Below are positions 1 through 10,134 of a stretch of DNA of 15,582 nt, one piece after another. Position numbers and translations under genes: made by a program. The notes beneath the pieces are model-generated. The model worked only from the letters and a program-made list of their open reading frames with translations, did no database searches and was not told the DNA's origin. Source of the DNA: Stereocaulon alpinum (taxonomy: Eukaryota; Ascomycota; Lecanoromycetes; Lecanorales; Stereocaulaceae); the NCBI GenBank assembly GCA_018257865.1, contig JAEUBA010000258.1, positions 1 to 15,582 on the forward strand, written 5' to 3'. Each line of letters starts with the position of its first letter. Positions within the stretch are counted from its first letter, which is position 1.

Positions 1-2
1 TA

Positions 3-1370
3 TTACTAATTCTATTTCTCTTCTTTAATATACTACTAATTAAAGTATACTTAAAAGTAAAAATCCTAGTATAAGTAGGAGGATTTATAGACGACGTATA
101 CCTACTAGTATATAGTAAATCGACGGAAATAAACTATAAATAGCTAGAATAAGCCTATAAGCTCTATCTAATATAGGTAGAAATATACGGAGTAATATTC
201 GTACCCTAAAAGTATAAACTAATATATCTATCGCGAACGCCTAAGAGGTTTAATATAAAAGAGATAGTATAATTTAGCGGCGCGGAGGTTATACTAAAGG
301 CGAGTATTAGGATCCTTAGGCTATATATTAATACTAAGCTCTACTAGGGCCCCTATATAGCGTAGGTAAAGGTAAAAGTAGCTACCTAAGCCTAAGCGAT
401 TAAGTACTTAGCCGGATCGACCTAGGGAGCTACGTTTAAGAAATATAGGATAGTATATAGTATAGTAGTAAGACCTATACTTATATTTACTATACTAATC
501 TAGTATACCCCTACTAGAGAACTAGGAGTAGTAGGAAAGTATATTAAAACGCTAGCAATAATATAGAATAACTATTTAAGGATAATACTTAGAGTATATA
601 GAGTAATACTAGTTTAGGTCTTAAAGGCGGAGGTAGTTATCCCTCCTATCTAGACTTAGTTAGATACTTTAGTTATAAGATATTAAGTACTAAGGGGGAT
701 CTATAACCTAATAATTAAAGGTAACTATATAATCCGTTAGAGATTACGGGGAAAAAGAGGGAGGGCGCGCCTAATATACCCTACTCTATTACTAAAGAAG
801 GAGGTATAGGCCCTTTAGGAGCTTAAAGCGAAGGATTAGGACTAAGCGTTAATAATAATAAGGCGGAAAGCGTATTAGTATAACTTAGAAATAGATATTA
901 AGGAGTACTAAGACGTAGGTATCCTAGCTAAGAAAATAAGGAGTTAGGCGATAGTAAAGTAGACTAAGCGGTAGGAGGTATATAAAGAGGCTATCCCTAA
1001 ATACTCTTATATACCCGCTTAAAAGGAGATGTTATTTAGAGATAGGTATAACTACTACCTAAAACTAAGGAAGGTAGAAAGCTTAATAGTAGTCTAACTC
1101 TAAAGTAGTAAGAATAGGTTTAACTACTTCTTATATAAAGCGAAAGTACTAGGGATTCGTAGCGCTCGCTATAGCTATAGTTAGAGGAATTAGGATATAA
1201 AGTATATTCTCCTATACTACCTAAAGCTCAGCGACACTTAAAGAGAACTTATTAAGGAGGTAGGGACTTATAATATTAGGACTATACTAGCTAAAGTTAA
1301 TAGTATAAGGGTAGTAGCGAGATAGCTAGTCTAGTTAGGATTCCTAATATAGTACTAACTTACTAGGGAA
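3..1370 (+). pseudogene. LINE ORF2 reverse transcriptase, C-terminal half, RIP-inactivated
   Basis: Codons begin at positions divisible by 3, and the frame runs from 3 to about 1370 without a frameshift. All in-frame stops are TAG or TAA. The RT catalytic motif F-I-D-D-V is intact at 84-98, spelled with GAC codons that RIP did not reach. Downstream are blocks usual in fungal Tad-type RTs: Y-E/K-L-I-H-L-S-R-like (about 210-235), V-R-I-L-G-L (about 305-325), a G-S-T-W-G-A-like block (about 413-432), W-H-T-P-like (about 500), and P-P-I-D-L-like (about 640-655). A C-x-C then H-x4-C zinc-binding tail (cysteines and histidine now TAT/TAC) lies at 1170-1220. This enzyme would copy LINE RNA at a nicked chromosomal target. 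The upstream RT fingers and any endonuclease are outside the window. The same frame stays free of TGA to about 1660, so the true C-terminus may be later. Confidence 0.82.
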
Positions 1371-1715
1371 TAGCTTTCCTAGTCTAGACTCCCTATTAGA
1401 GTAGAACTAATAATAAAAACCTTAAAGATAAAGAAGCCTAAGCGTAAGGTAAAGCTAAAGGTAGTAGAGCTACCGGAGTATTATAGGGCCTAATAGGGTA
1501 AAGGAGACTATAGTTACTAGTATTATAGAGCTTAGTAGTAAGGTTAGATAGGCGGAGTAGAGTAATAGGTAAGCTAATAAGCGAAAGTTTTTAGCTAGAA
1601 GGGGCGACCCTAAAAAGGTTTCTTTCGCGTCTAGAGGGCTTATAGCCCCCTAGATTTACTAATTATATAAAAGAATACCCTTATTAGTATATATAGATAC
1701 TAGAATAGGCGTATA
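1371..1715 (+). other. LINE C-terminal extension or 3' UTR
   Basis: This stretch continues the ORF2 frame with a lysine/arginine-rich patch (about 1425-1470) followed by a glutamine-rich-looking run of TAG/TAA codons. I cannot decide whether it is a basic C-terminal tail or untranslated sequence. No other gene is visible here on either strand. Confidence 0.4.
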
Positions 1716-1731
1716 AATCAATTAATCAATT
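1716..1731 (+). repeat. 8-bp tandem tail of the LINE
   Basis: The 8-mer AATCAATT occurs twice in direct tandem, directly before the point where the family-A LTR alignment begins (1729). Short tandem tails are common at the 3' ends of non-LTR elements. Both CA dinucleotides here have escaped RIP, unlike nearly all others nearby. Confidence 0.55.
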
Positions 1732-1904
1732 AAGTAATAGATATAATTATATTACTTAGTAGTAGAGTAGTAGCAGAACTAATTTCTAAAGATCCCTAAA
1801 ATACGGGGGAGTCCTAGGTAGTAATACTATTACTAAGCCCCTAGACCCTAATTAATATTATTACGTTAGCGTAGCTATAACGCGTATACGCTTAAGGGTT
1901 AATA
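1729..1904 (-). repeat. Truncated family-A LTR (176 bp)
   Basis: The segment aligns without gaps to 1995-2170 and to 8645-8820, the LTRs of element A, with about three transitions to each. It lacks the first 73 nt of the LTR (plus-strand numbering). The intact end at 1904 matches the outer 5' end of the LTR in element orientation. To its right, the gag frame of B1 seems to resume. This is therefore the 5' edge of a further family-A insertion, or a solo LTR, cut at 1729 by the LINE. Confidence 0.85.
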
Positions 1905-1916
1905 GTTATACTCTTT

Positions 1917-1921
1917 ATTAA
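1917..1921. repeat. Target site duplication of element A, left copy
   Basis: ATTAA directly precedes the left LTR and is repeated exactly at 8821-8825 after the right LTR. Five base pairs is the usual duplication size for Ty3/Gypsy integrases. Confidence 0.85.
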
Positions 1922-2170
1922 TATAAAGGCTAGCGACGCCGGCTCTAAGCTAGCACACTAAGGTATAAGAGACGTAAAGTTACTAGATTTAGGTATTAAG
2001 TAATAGATATAATTATATTACTTAGTAGTAGAGTAGTAGTAGAACTAATTTTTAAAGATCCCTAAAATACGGGGGAGTCCTAGGTAGTAATACTATTACT
2101 AAGCCCCTAAACCCTAATTAATATTATTACGTTAGCGTAGCTATAACGCGTATACGCTTAAGGGTTAATA
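1922..2170 (-). repeat. 3' LTR of chromovirus A
   Basis: This LTR matches 8572-8820 over its full 249 bp with no indels and eight differences, all C/T or G/A transitions. On the minus strand it begins TATTAACCC and ends CTTTATA, consistent with canonical TG...CA ends after RIP. It contains an AT-rich block (about 2000-2025) and two intact CA sites near 1954-1957 that are lost in the other copy. Confidence 0.92.
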
Positions 2171-2173
2171 GTA

Positions 2174-2184
2174 TCCTCCCCTCT
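2174..2184 (-). other. Polypurine tract of chromovirus A
   Basis: Directly inside the left LTR the minus strand reads AGAGGGGAGGA, followed by three bases and the LTR start. This is the expected primer for plus-strand DNA synthesis and fixes the element orientation as minus. Confidence 0.7.
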
Positions 2185-2685
2185 AGGCCCTAGTCCCTAG
2201 GTACTAAAGTATATAGAATAGACTACTCGTTAAAAACCCTTTAAACTTAGTAGGAAACGTAAGGGAAAAGAGTTAACCTAAAGGCGACGTCGTTAAGGCG
2301 GCGCCTTATATATATAGAATATTATCTAACTACAGTAACGCCTAAATCTATTATAATATAGAAAGAATATATAGTAGGCGTAGTAGTAACGTATAGTTAT
2401 TAATAATATAATTAATTACTAGCCGTATTAGCGGGTAATAGCTACGTTATTATATTATTAGTTATTATTATTTTAAATAGCTTTAACGTATAGCGACGTC
2501 GTAGCGATAACGACCTATAGATATATAAATAATAACTTTCCCCCTAACTTTTCTCTCTTTATAACTCTTAATATGACTTATACGTTCCCTAATATTAGTA
2601 TACCTATATTATAATTAATATTACTAATATAGTTAATAGTTCTTCTTATTATAATAATATCTAAATATTCTTTTAAGATCGTATA
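2185..2685 (-). other. Non-coding 3' region of chromovirus A
   Basis: I see no supported gene, tRNA or other motif here on either strand. It is AT-rich, holds several CG-rich islets and one of the three ATG triplets in the window (2573). It probably belongs to the element's 3' untranslated region. Confidence 0.5.
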
Positions 2686-2900
2686 TCGCTATCGTATAAT
2701 CGGCGTATATTATTAGCTACTAATATATTACTTATAGGTATAACTTATATATATACTTAATATTATACGTCGCTATCGCGTAACCGGCGTATATTATTAG
2801 CTACTAATATATTACTTGTAGATATAATATATATATATACTTAATATCGTACGTCGCTGTCGCGTAACCGGCGCGTATTACTAGCTACTAATACTTATAG
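2686..2900. repeat. 84-bp tandem repeat, about 2.5 copies
   Basis: Units start at 2686, 2770 and 2854, each opening with TCGCTRTCG, then a CCGGCG-like core and a TTAGCTACTAATA stretch. The spacing is exactly 84 bp twice, and the third unit is partial (to about 2900). Unit differences are mostly transitions. It lies between pol and the 3' LTR, like the subterminal minisatellites seen in some LTR elements. Confidence 0.8.
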
Positions 2901-2949
2901 ACTATATTATTAATATACCTTTACCCTATAGGACTTATTTCTATATAGG

Positions 2950-3432
2950 GAATAACGATTATAAGCGTAGTAACGCTCCTCCCTATTAATATTATAAGGA
3001 TAGCTACTATAGACTTAATTATTATTATAAGGTATATTATTCTAATAGCTCTACTACGTCGCCTCCTAATATATCTAGATCCTAAAGCCGTTTCGTCGGT
3101 CTATATAGCGATTAGTGCGGCGTTATTTTACCGACAGCTAGATATAATAAGTATAGCGTAAGAGGAAGAAGATTAGGAAGTAGATAACTTAGTAGCGAAA
3201 AGTATAGGGTTAAATAGTAGCGACTAGTAGGGTAGCCCCTATAATTATCGCTAATCTATAGTAATAACTCGCGGCGGCTAATTAGCGTGTTATAGAGCTA
3301 GAGTAAACTATTATAGAATATATAGAAGAGATTAAAAGCCTCTAGGAGTATATTAAGGCTCTTAAAGGGTAAGTTATATAGCTATACTTTAGCGTAGAAG
3401 TAGTATTAAGTTTTTTTCTTTTTCTTTACTAA
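2950..3432 (+). pseudogene. Plus-strand ORF antisense in chromovirus A, basic and possibly coiled-coil
   Basis: Frame 1 on the plus strand can be read from about 2950 to a TAA near 3432 with only TAG/TAA stops. The recognisable part begins near 3075. It has an arginine-rich section (R-R at several places, about 3085-3125), a strongly basic block R-K-R-K-K-I-R-K (about 3157-3180), a linker, then a leucine/glutamate/glutamine-rich stretch (about 3250-3375, for example V-I-E-L-E-Q-T-I-I-E-Y-I-E-E-I-K) that looks like a coiled coil. It lies on the strand opposite to gag and pol, between pol and the 3' LTR. Start codon and function are unknown. Homologs intact in less mutated copies would confirm it. 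It could be a chance frame, but the charge pattern argues against that. Confidence 0.5.
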
Positions 3433-3617
3433 TACTAGGTAAATATACTTACGTACGACGTCTCGCTAATAATAGATAGTAATTTAGATAGTAATTAATA
3501 TAGTCTTATCTCTACCCTATTAAGGTATAAGTAAGTAAGTATAAGAATTATAGAGGAGTATACTTATAGTATAAGATTATTTACCTATAAGGTTTATAAT
3601 TATTATAACTTATATTA

Positions 3618-6600
3618 TTACCGCCGCTTACTCGCTACTATTAGTAGTATTTAAAGAACTAGAGACTATATATACTTACTAACTATCTACTTATTAAAGA
3701 CTTAAGTTAAGTTATAGGTATCCTTAAGCTCTTTATCTAGTAACTACTAATTATATTCTTTACCCTAGCTAGTCTATTTAACCTTATACTAAACGCCTTA
3801 CTTATCTTAGACCTTATCTATAATTTCTTTAACCTCCTATATCTTATTATTATTAATAAGTTTAGGGGCTTATATAAAGTTTATTAATATCTTATCGCCG
3901 TCGCGAAGGTAGTATAGCTCTAATAATAAGATATAAAAAGTATTATAGATCCTATAAGTTTATAGTAGTAGAAGGTAGTAAGCCTATACTCCTACTTTAT
4001 TAGTAATCCTAAAAGGCCCTATAAATTTATAAGATAACTTTTTACTTAAGCGTTTTTACTTAAGATTCTTAGTTAATAGTATTACTAAATCTCTAACCTT
4101 ATAGCTTTAAGGCTTATAATTCTTATTATACTACTTAACTTAAGACTCTCTAGCGCGCTATAGGCGTTTTATAGCTTTATCTCTTAATACTTATAGTAAT
4201 CTAATCCTCTTATTTATAGTAGGTATCCTCCTCTTTAAGGACTTATCCTTAAGTTCCTAACGAAGTTCGGGGTAGTATCTATATATTAAGTAGAATAGTA
4301 TCGTTCTAATAGAGGAATAAAGACTATTTATATATATAAATTCTACTATTAGCAGCTGTTTCGCCTAAGTAGTTTACTTATTATTAGTAAAGATACGTAA
4401 GTAGTACTTTAGTACCTAATTTTAGTATTCTATCTAACTATTAGTCTAAGGATAAAAGGCGGTACTTAAGCGACGCTTAATTTTAGAGTAAAAATAAATA
4501 GCTAACTAGAAGGCGCTAGTAAATACTAAACCTCTATTACTAATAATACTATTAGGTATACTATAATAGTATACTACCTTAGTATAAAAAATATCCGCTA
4601 GCTTAGTAGCGTTAATTATAGTAGTAGTAGGTATATACCTTACTATCTTTATAAATTAATTAATAATTACTAGAATAGCGTTATAGACTATATTCTTATA
4701 TTTATTTAAGAGTAGACCTATAATAAAGTCTATTAAGAGCTCCTTCTATAGCTTATTAGTAATAGAAAGCAAACTTAATTCGCTATAGGGGTAATAGTAG
4801 GGAGCCTTAGTTCTTTAGTAGATATTATAAGTCTTAATATACTTATTAACTTACTTAGAACTCCCGTACTAAAAGTATTTATAGGTAAGTAACTTATATG
4901 TCTTCTTAGCGCTAAAGTACTTTACTAGGGGATTATTATAGTATTTACTAATAAGTTCTTCCCTTAAGGCTTTATCTCTAGGGATATATAAGCGGTTATT
5001 ATTTCTTAATAAGCCCTCTAAGTCTAAAGCCTATACCTTATTTCGGAGATAGCGCTATAACGGCGTACCCTTATTTATAGAAAAGGATTTAGCCTAATTA
5101 TTAGTAGCCTATAAGTCTCGAATTAAAGTCTTAATTAAATATTAAGGATCCTTATAAGCTAATTCTATAATACCTCTTATATCCTTTTAGGGGATAATAA
5201 CTTAGAGGCCTATAATTTAAAAAGCCGGCGATATCGCTATAATAATTCCTTTACCTTCCTTATCTCTACCCTAAAGCGCGAGTTTATTCTATAATATTAG
5301 TAATAACTTAGTATTCAGCGGGGAACTTCCTTTATAATTAGGGTATTATAATAGCGGATCCGTAGGATTCGTTTTTCTAGTATAATAAATAATTTCGAAA
5401 TTAAAAGTAGTAAGCTTTAGCGCCTACCTAGCTTATTAAGAATTTAACTACTTCTACTTTATAAAGCCCTTAAGATTATTATAATTAGTAAGAACCTTAA
5501 TAATAAACGGGCTACCTTTTAGGTAGTATCGCTACTATTTTATTACTGCTACTATAGCGAGCAATTCTTAGTTATAAACCTTATAATTCTACTCCGTAGG
5601 AATTATCTTCTAGGACTAAAAGGTAATTAGGTACTAATAGCTATTATTATCTAGCTATATAAGTACTACTATAATAGTAAAGTTAGAGGCGTTAGTTTCT
5701 ATACGTAACTTTACTTCTAGGTTAAAGTAGCGTAGAAACGGTATACTAGAAAAGATATCCTAAAGCTTTTAAAAAGTACCTTCGGTACTATTATTTTACT
5801 AAAGTTAACCTACCTTTTTCCTATCTTTACTACCTTTAAGCAAGTCGGTTAGAGGCGTAGCTATAGTAGTATAATTATAAATAAACTACTAGTAGAAATT
5901 TAAAAAGACTTATATATCTTAAAAGGTCTCTAGCCTAAGCTATTCCCTAATTATCGCTATACGTTCCTAATCTATTACTACGCTATTAGTAGATATAATA
6001 AATCTAAGAAATTTAACCTATTTAGTACTAAACTAATACTTCTTTAGGTTAGCGAAAAGCGAGAACTAACGTAATTATTCTAATACTTACTAAATATACT
6101 GCTAGTAGTCCGCTGGGTTCGCGCTATAAATTAAGATATTATTAAGATAGATAATATATAAAATATTAATAAGCCCTATAAGAGCCTTATTAATATATAC
6201 TTAAAACGTCGCTAGGGTATTAGCGAGCCTAAAAGGTATAACTAAGTATTTAAAGTAGCTATAGCGGGTACGGAATATAATCTTCTACTTATTACCTTCT
6301 TTAATTTAAATCCTATAATAGGTATCCTTTAAGTCTAACTTTATAAACTTTTTAACCCTATATAGGCGGTCTAATATCTTAGTAATTAGGGGTAATAGGT
6401 ATTAATTTTTAATAGTTACCGTATTTAACCCTTAATAATTAATATAAAGACGCAGCCTACTATCCTTCTTTAATACGAAGAGGATAGGTACTCCAGCTAA
6501 AGAAACTAAATAGTATATCTAGCCTTTTATAAATATATTATTAAGATAGCGCCGCAGCTCCGCTAGCTTAGATTAAGATAGGTTATAGAAAGGCCTATAA

Positions 6601-7230
6601 GGCGGCTCCTTACTATTCTTAATATTAATAGCGTAGTTACCTTCCTTTAATAAGGGTAAGGTTCCTACTTTCTTATTTAAGAAAATATTAGAGAACTCTA
6701 GTAGTTCCTTTAGAATCTATTCTAGGCTTCCTTTATCTAAGTAATTAGTCGCTATAGCAGTATATATAATTATATAAACTTTAGGCTCCTTCTTAAGATA
6801 ATAGCTAAAGATAGTAGGCTCCTTAACCTAAAACTTTTTAGTATTAACCTTAAACCGCTACTACTCCGCTAACGGATTAAGTAAAATTTTTATTTACTTT
6901 AACCCTAGTATACTAATTATAACGTTAGGACCCTTAAGATTAATAGTATAAAAAAGTATATTATACTCCTTACTATAACCCTAGCTATTAATAAGTATAT
7001 ACTTAAATTAATAGGTATTATAGATATATATACTAAAGCTACTTAGAGCTTTTAGTAGTAGTAAGTTAGTAGTAGAAGGTAGTAAGTCTTATTAAACTAT
7101 AAACTTCTAGGAGATTAAATTAAGCTATAATCTAGTATTTAATAAAGTAGTAACCTACTATAGGCTAGTATTAAGCGTTATCTAACCCTTAGTTAAGATA
7201 AAAGGACTTACCTCTACTTTTTAGATTTCT
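3618..7230 (-). pseudogene. pol: Chromovirus A pol polyprotein (PR-RT-RH-INT-chromodomain), RIP-inactivated
   Basis: Read right to left in one frame (codon left edges divisible by 3) with no frameshift over 3.6 kb. Aspartic protease: D-T-G, now AAT-ACT-AGA, at 7131-7139. RT: L-C-V-D-Y-R-like block at about 6423-6455 and the catalytic Y-L-D-D at 6138-6149, where both aspartate codons have become AAT. RNase H: D-A-S at about 5682-5700. Integrase: the C-x2-C half of the zinc finger (now TAT, TAC) at 4818-4829, the first catalytic aspartate in a D-F-I block at 4728-4730, and a G-P-F module at 4011-4019. The chromodomain spans about 3690-3846 (E-V-x-E-I-I-D-K start, K-W-x-x-W/G centre). A TAA at 3618-3620 after an S-K-R-R tail is a likely natural stop. 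The product would copy element RNA and integrate the cDNA, with the chromodomain steering to modified histones. Pol is in a different frame from gag, so expression probably needed frameshifting. Confidence 0.92.
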
Positions 7231-7239
7231 TCCCCCGCT

Positions 7240-8545
7240 TCTAAGGCGGTTACGGGGGCTGATTATTTTTTACTAATACTATACTAATACTAGTATAAGT
7301 AGTAGGCTTATTATAATTAGGATAATTTAGGCTTATATAGCCTAGCTTCCTATAATAATAGTAGATAAGCTTAGTTACTAAATCTAAATTAATCTTCCGC
7401 TTTAGACTCCTTAAATAAGATTTATATCGCGCTAACTATAAGCTATTAACCCTTAGGCCTAGCCTATTAGGCTTAGAAATCTATTATTCTAATAGGCGGC
7501 TCCCTTATAACTTAGAGGCCTTATAGTTAGATAATTTCCTATAAGTACTTAAGCCGCCGCCTCTGTAATACTCGCGCCCTATAATATTCTCTTATATAAT
7601 AGCTTAGGTAATAATATTATCCCTATTATTAGATATCTTACCTATACTTAAGATTTTATTCTTTAGCTCCGGTCTTAGCTTAGCTAGGAAGAGGTTAGCT
7701 TTAAGCTTTAGGGCTATAGGCGGTAGGTTAACTTCTAACTCCTTTAAGTAGGCTTTAAATATAGTAACTTTTTAGTTAGAATATTACTTTACCTCCTTAA
7801 ACCTTTTATAGGCGAAGAGACGGCGGTTAATAGAATCTATAACTAAATTATATAGGAATTACTTAAAGAATTCGAATATTATATTATCCTATCTATAGTC
7901 CTTTAGGTAGGTATTCTACTAAGAATTTAGGTTATCTTTTAGGGCGTCTATATAGTAGACTATCCTAAATAGTTTAGTAGTAAAGTACTCCAGACTCTTA
8001 AGAAACTTCTTTTCTAAGTTAGCGAACTAGTATAGGTATTTACCCTTACTAATTCCCTTATAGGGTTATATATTCTTAGGCCGAAAACTTTTCGGTACTA
8101 GGGGTCTTTAGAGTCTAATAGGTAGGTTTATAGGCGCGCTAAAGGCGGGCGTTATAAGATATAAAGGAATCCTTTAGCTAGTAATATTAACTAATTATAC
8201 TAATATAGCGGTAGTAGGATATTATTCCTCCTCTTAAACTATTCCTATAGGTATTCTAATAGTACTCTACGACCTAAGGTATTAAATTATATTATTTTTA
8301 GCTTCTAATACTAATAATTCGCGTAGTTACTTTAGGCGGCGATTTATCGCTTAGGCTTCTTATAAGTATTACTTAAGATTAGTATTATCTAAATTAGAGG
8401 TATTTAGCTAAGACTCTCTATTAGTCCTATAACTTTCCGTAGGATTATTATTATTATTAATATCGTTAGGTTTTTCGGCGTTAGTAATAGTTATAGTAGT
8501 ATAACTACGCGTCCGACCTAATATTACAGTAACTCTAGGCCTCTC
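7240..8545 (-). pseudogene. gag: Chromovirus A gag, RIP-inactivated
   Basis: The frame (codon left edges at remainder 2 modulo 3) differs from pol. A retrotransposon gag core is readable at about 7760-8010, with aromatic and charged spacing such as L-K-D-x-x-x-x-W-D-N. A CCHC nucleic-acid-binding knuckle (C-x2-C-x4-H-x4-C, cysteines and histidine now TAT/TAC) lies at 7322-7363. The N-terminal third (about 8080-8500) is less conserved. The start codon is lost and the start near 8545 is a guess from the short leader after the 5' LTR. Gag would form the particle that packages element RNA. Confidence 0.8.
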
Positions 8546-8571
8546 CCTTAAAAAGGTAGAGAAATTAGAAC

Positions 8572-8820
8572 TATAAAGGCTAGCGACGCCGGCTCTAAGC
8601 TAGTATACTAAGGTATAAGAGACGTAAAGTTACTAGATTTAGGTATTAAGTAATAGATATAATTATATTACTTAGTAGTAGAGTAGTAGCAGAACTAATT
8701 TCTAAAGATCCCTAAAACACGGGGGAGTCCTAGGTAGTAATACTATTACTAAGCCCCTAGACCCTAATTAATATTATTACGTTAGCGTAGCTATAACGCG
8801 CACACGCTTAAGGGTTAATA
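8572..8820 (-). repeat. 5' LTR of chromovirus A
   Basis: This is the upstream LTR in element orientation and would carry the promoter. It has the same length as the 3' LTR and differs only by transitions. It keeps CA at 8716 and at 8802-8805 that are TA in the other copies, while it has lost others, so RIP struck the two LTRs independently. Sequence just inside (8550-8571) would hold the primer binding site, but RIP prevents me from naming the tRNA. Confidence 0.92.
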
Positions 8821-8825
8821 ATTAA
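8821..8825. repeat. Target site duplication of element A, right copy
   Basis: ATTAA, identical to 1917-1921. Confidence 0.85.
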
Positions 8826-9744
8826 TTAACTATACTAGTCGTTCTAGCTACTCCTATTTATTATAGTTAGGGTTTATATCCCCTACTATAGCTACCTACT
8901 CTTATTAAGGGTACTTATTTTAGTAGTATCCCTTTTTATAGTATCTATAGTATTCTATATTAGATAGGTCCTTCTTCTACTTCTTCCCTTTATAAGATTT
9001 CCTAGAGAATTTCGCTTTTATAGCTAAAATATTTTCTTTTCTCCTAAACTTAGTAACTAGGCCTAAAGACTTCTATTCTATCTTTCTTTTATATATTCTA
9101 TTATTAATAGAGTAGACCTTAGATACTAACTATATAAAGTTTCTAATATTATTAGAATAGGCGAGCTTATCCTTAACCTTATCCTTTAGTCCCTTTCTAT
9201 ATATAGCGGCTTAAGTATCTTCCGACTAATTAAGTTAATAAGTAATTTCTCTAAACTATACTATATATTCTATTATAGGCCCCTTCTACTAAAGATTTAT
9301 AAGCTTATATTCTAGCCTTCTTTCCTTAGTACTATCCTTAAAGTAGAACCTTAATAGGTTTCTAATATATATTTTATTAGAAATAATCTTTAAGGACTTA
9401 TCCTCTATTATATTAGGGTCCTAGATTAAAAGATATTCTTCTAGTTAAGGTTAAAGGGCTACTACTATATTATCTTTAAGGTATAATAAGTAAAATATAT
9501 TCCTAGCCTTTATAGTAGAGAAGCTTAGTATATTAAATACTATATATAGGTTAATTTATTAAAGAAACGTATTTAATCCTCCCTTCCTACTAGAGAACTT
9601 TATAGGGGTAGGTAACTTTATCCCTCTATTACTAATAGTAATCCCTTCCTTAGGAATAGGAGCTAAGTCCCTTCCCTTAAATCTACTTATTACTTTAGGT
9701 ATAACTCGCCGTCTCTCCCTTAAGGTAGAACTAAAAGTACTTAT
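8826..9744 (-). pseudogene. gag: Chromovirus B1 gag, truncated and RIP-inactivated
   Basis: A single minus frame runs from a probable start (ATG now ATA at 9742-9744) to the insertion site. A typical Ty3/Gypsy gag core is present: K-F-S-S-R-K-G-G-L-N-T-F at about 9560-9600, an L-Q-P-x-L-E-E-Y-L block (about 9430-9460), and E-Y-I-x-Q-F-R-E-I-like (about 9245-9275). A lysine-rich stretch precedes a perfect CCHC knuckle pattern (C-x2-C-x4-H-x4-C, all now TAT/TAC or AAG) at 8911-8952. Stops are only TAG or TAA. The first part of the protein would assemble the particle, and the knuckle would bind RNA. Confidence 0.82.
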
Positions 9745-9784
9745 ACTATATAGTCTAAAGTATAGTATTTAAAGTATAATAAGG

Positions 9785-10134
9785 TAGTTTAACTCCTACG
9801 GGTAAATTATATAGTATATTAAGTACTAAAAGGTAATAGAGATAGATAGTTATTAAATTATCTTTAGCTAAGACTCCTCTCTATTATATAAGTTAAATAT
9901 AAGGAGATAAGAAAATATTCTACTAAAGGAAAACCCTTCCTTATATATTTACCTTAGCTATACTAAGCGTTAATATAATCCGAGTAATCTAATCCTATAT
10001 CTACTATATTACTCTATAATCTACCTAATATACCTTAGATTACTTATATTACTAGGTCCTCTCCTAATAGTCCTTTACCTACTAACCCTTATTATATACC
10101 TTACCCGTGACCTTACGGGGTTACCCGTAATATA
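9785..10134 (-). repeat. Family-B LTR, left copy (5' LTR of B1)
   Basis: This 350-bp block matches 12186-12534. On the minus strand it begins TATATTACGGG and ends AAACTA, consistent with TG...CA ends after RIP. The copies differ by many transitions, at least a couple of transversions (for example near 9910 and 9970) and a 1-bp indel (near 10089). They are therefore more diverged than the LTR pair of element A, as expected for two separate insertions. Outer flanks (9780-9784 TAAGG; 12535-12539 ATCCC) do not form a duplication. Confidence 0.85.

Larger units (their letters stand above)
1..1728 (+). mobile_element. Tad1-like LINE (non-LTR retrotransposon), 3' part
   Basis: The segment holds the C-terminal half of a non-LTR reverse transcriptase frame, a 3' region without recognised genes, and a short tandem tail at 1716-1731. 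It ends exactly where a family-A LTR resumes in mid-sequence (1729), which fits a LINE that inserted by its 3' end into that LTR. The 5' half of the LINE and the rest of the LTR should lie to the left of the window. The whole element is RIP-mutated. The Tad1 assignment comes from the order of C-terminal motifs seen in fungal Tad-clade elements and is from memory, not from a search. Confidence 0.8.
1922..8820 (-). mobile_element. Full-length Ty3/Gypsy chromovirus A (6,899 bp)
   Basis: Two 249-bp direct LTRs (1922-2170 and 8572-8820) flanked by a perfect ATTAA duplication define the element. In its own orientation (right to left) it reads 5' LTR, gag with a CCHC knuckle, pol with protease, RT, RNase H, integrase and chromodomain, then a non-coding stretch with an 84-bp tandem repeat, a polypurine tract and the 3' LTR. 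The chromodomain after integrase places it among chromoviruses. A plus-strand ORF sits antisense between pol and the tandem repeat. It interrupts the gag of the older element B1. The element is dead: many RIP stops, and both catalytic RT aspartates are lost. Confidence 0.93.
8826..10134 (-). mobile_element. Chromovirus B1, 5' end (gag and 5' LTR), interrupted
   Basis: In minus orientation this reads LTR (9785-10134), a leader of about 40 bp, then gag. Gag is cut at 8825 by chromovirus A. Removing A (1922-8825) joins the gag frame to 1905-1921, which stays open for a few codons before the family-A LTR at 1904. The pol half of B1 should therefore lie to the left of the window, beyond the LINE. 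The assignment to family B rests on the LTR shared with B2. Confidence 0.75.

Noticed and set aside
2686..2900. Possible CRISPR-like array
   Set aside because: The whole 84-bp unit repeats without unique spacers, and the context is a fungal LTR element. It is a minisatellite.
8550..8571. Naming the primer-binding tRNA of element A
   Set aside because: The sequence inside the 5' LTR is RIP-altered and does not match a tRNA 3' end well enough to assign.
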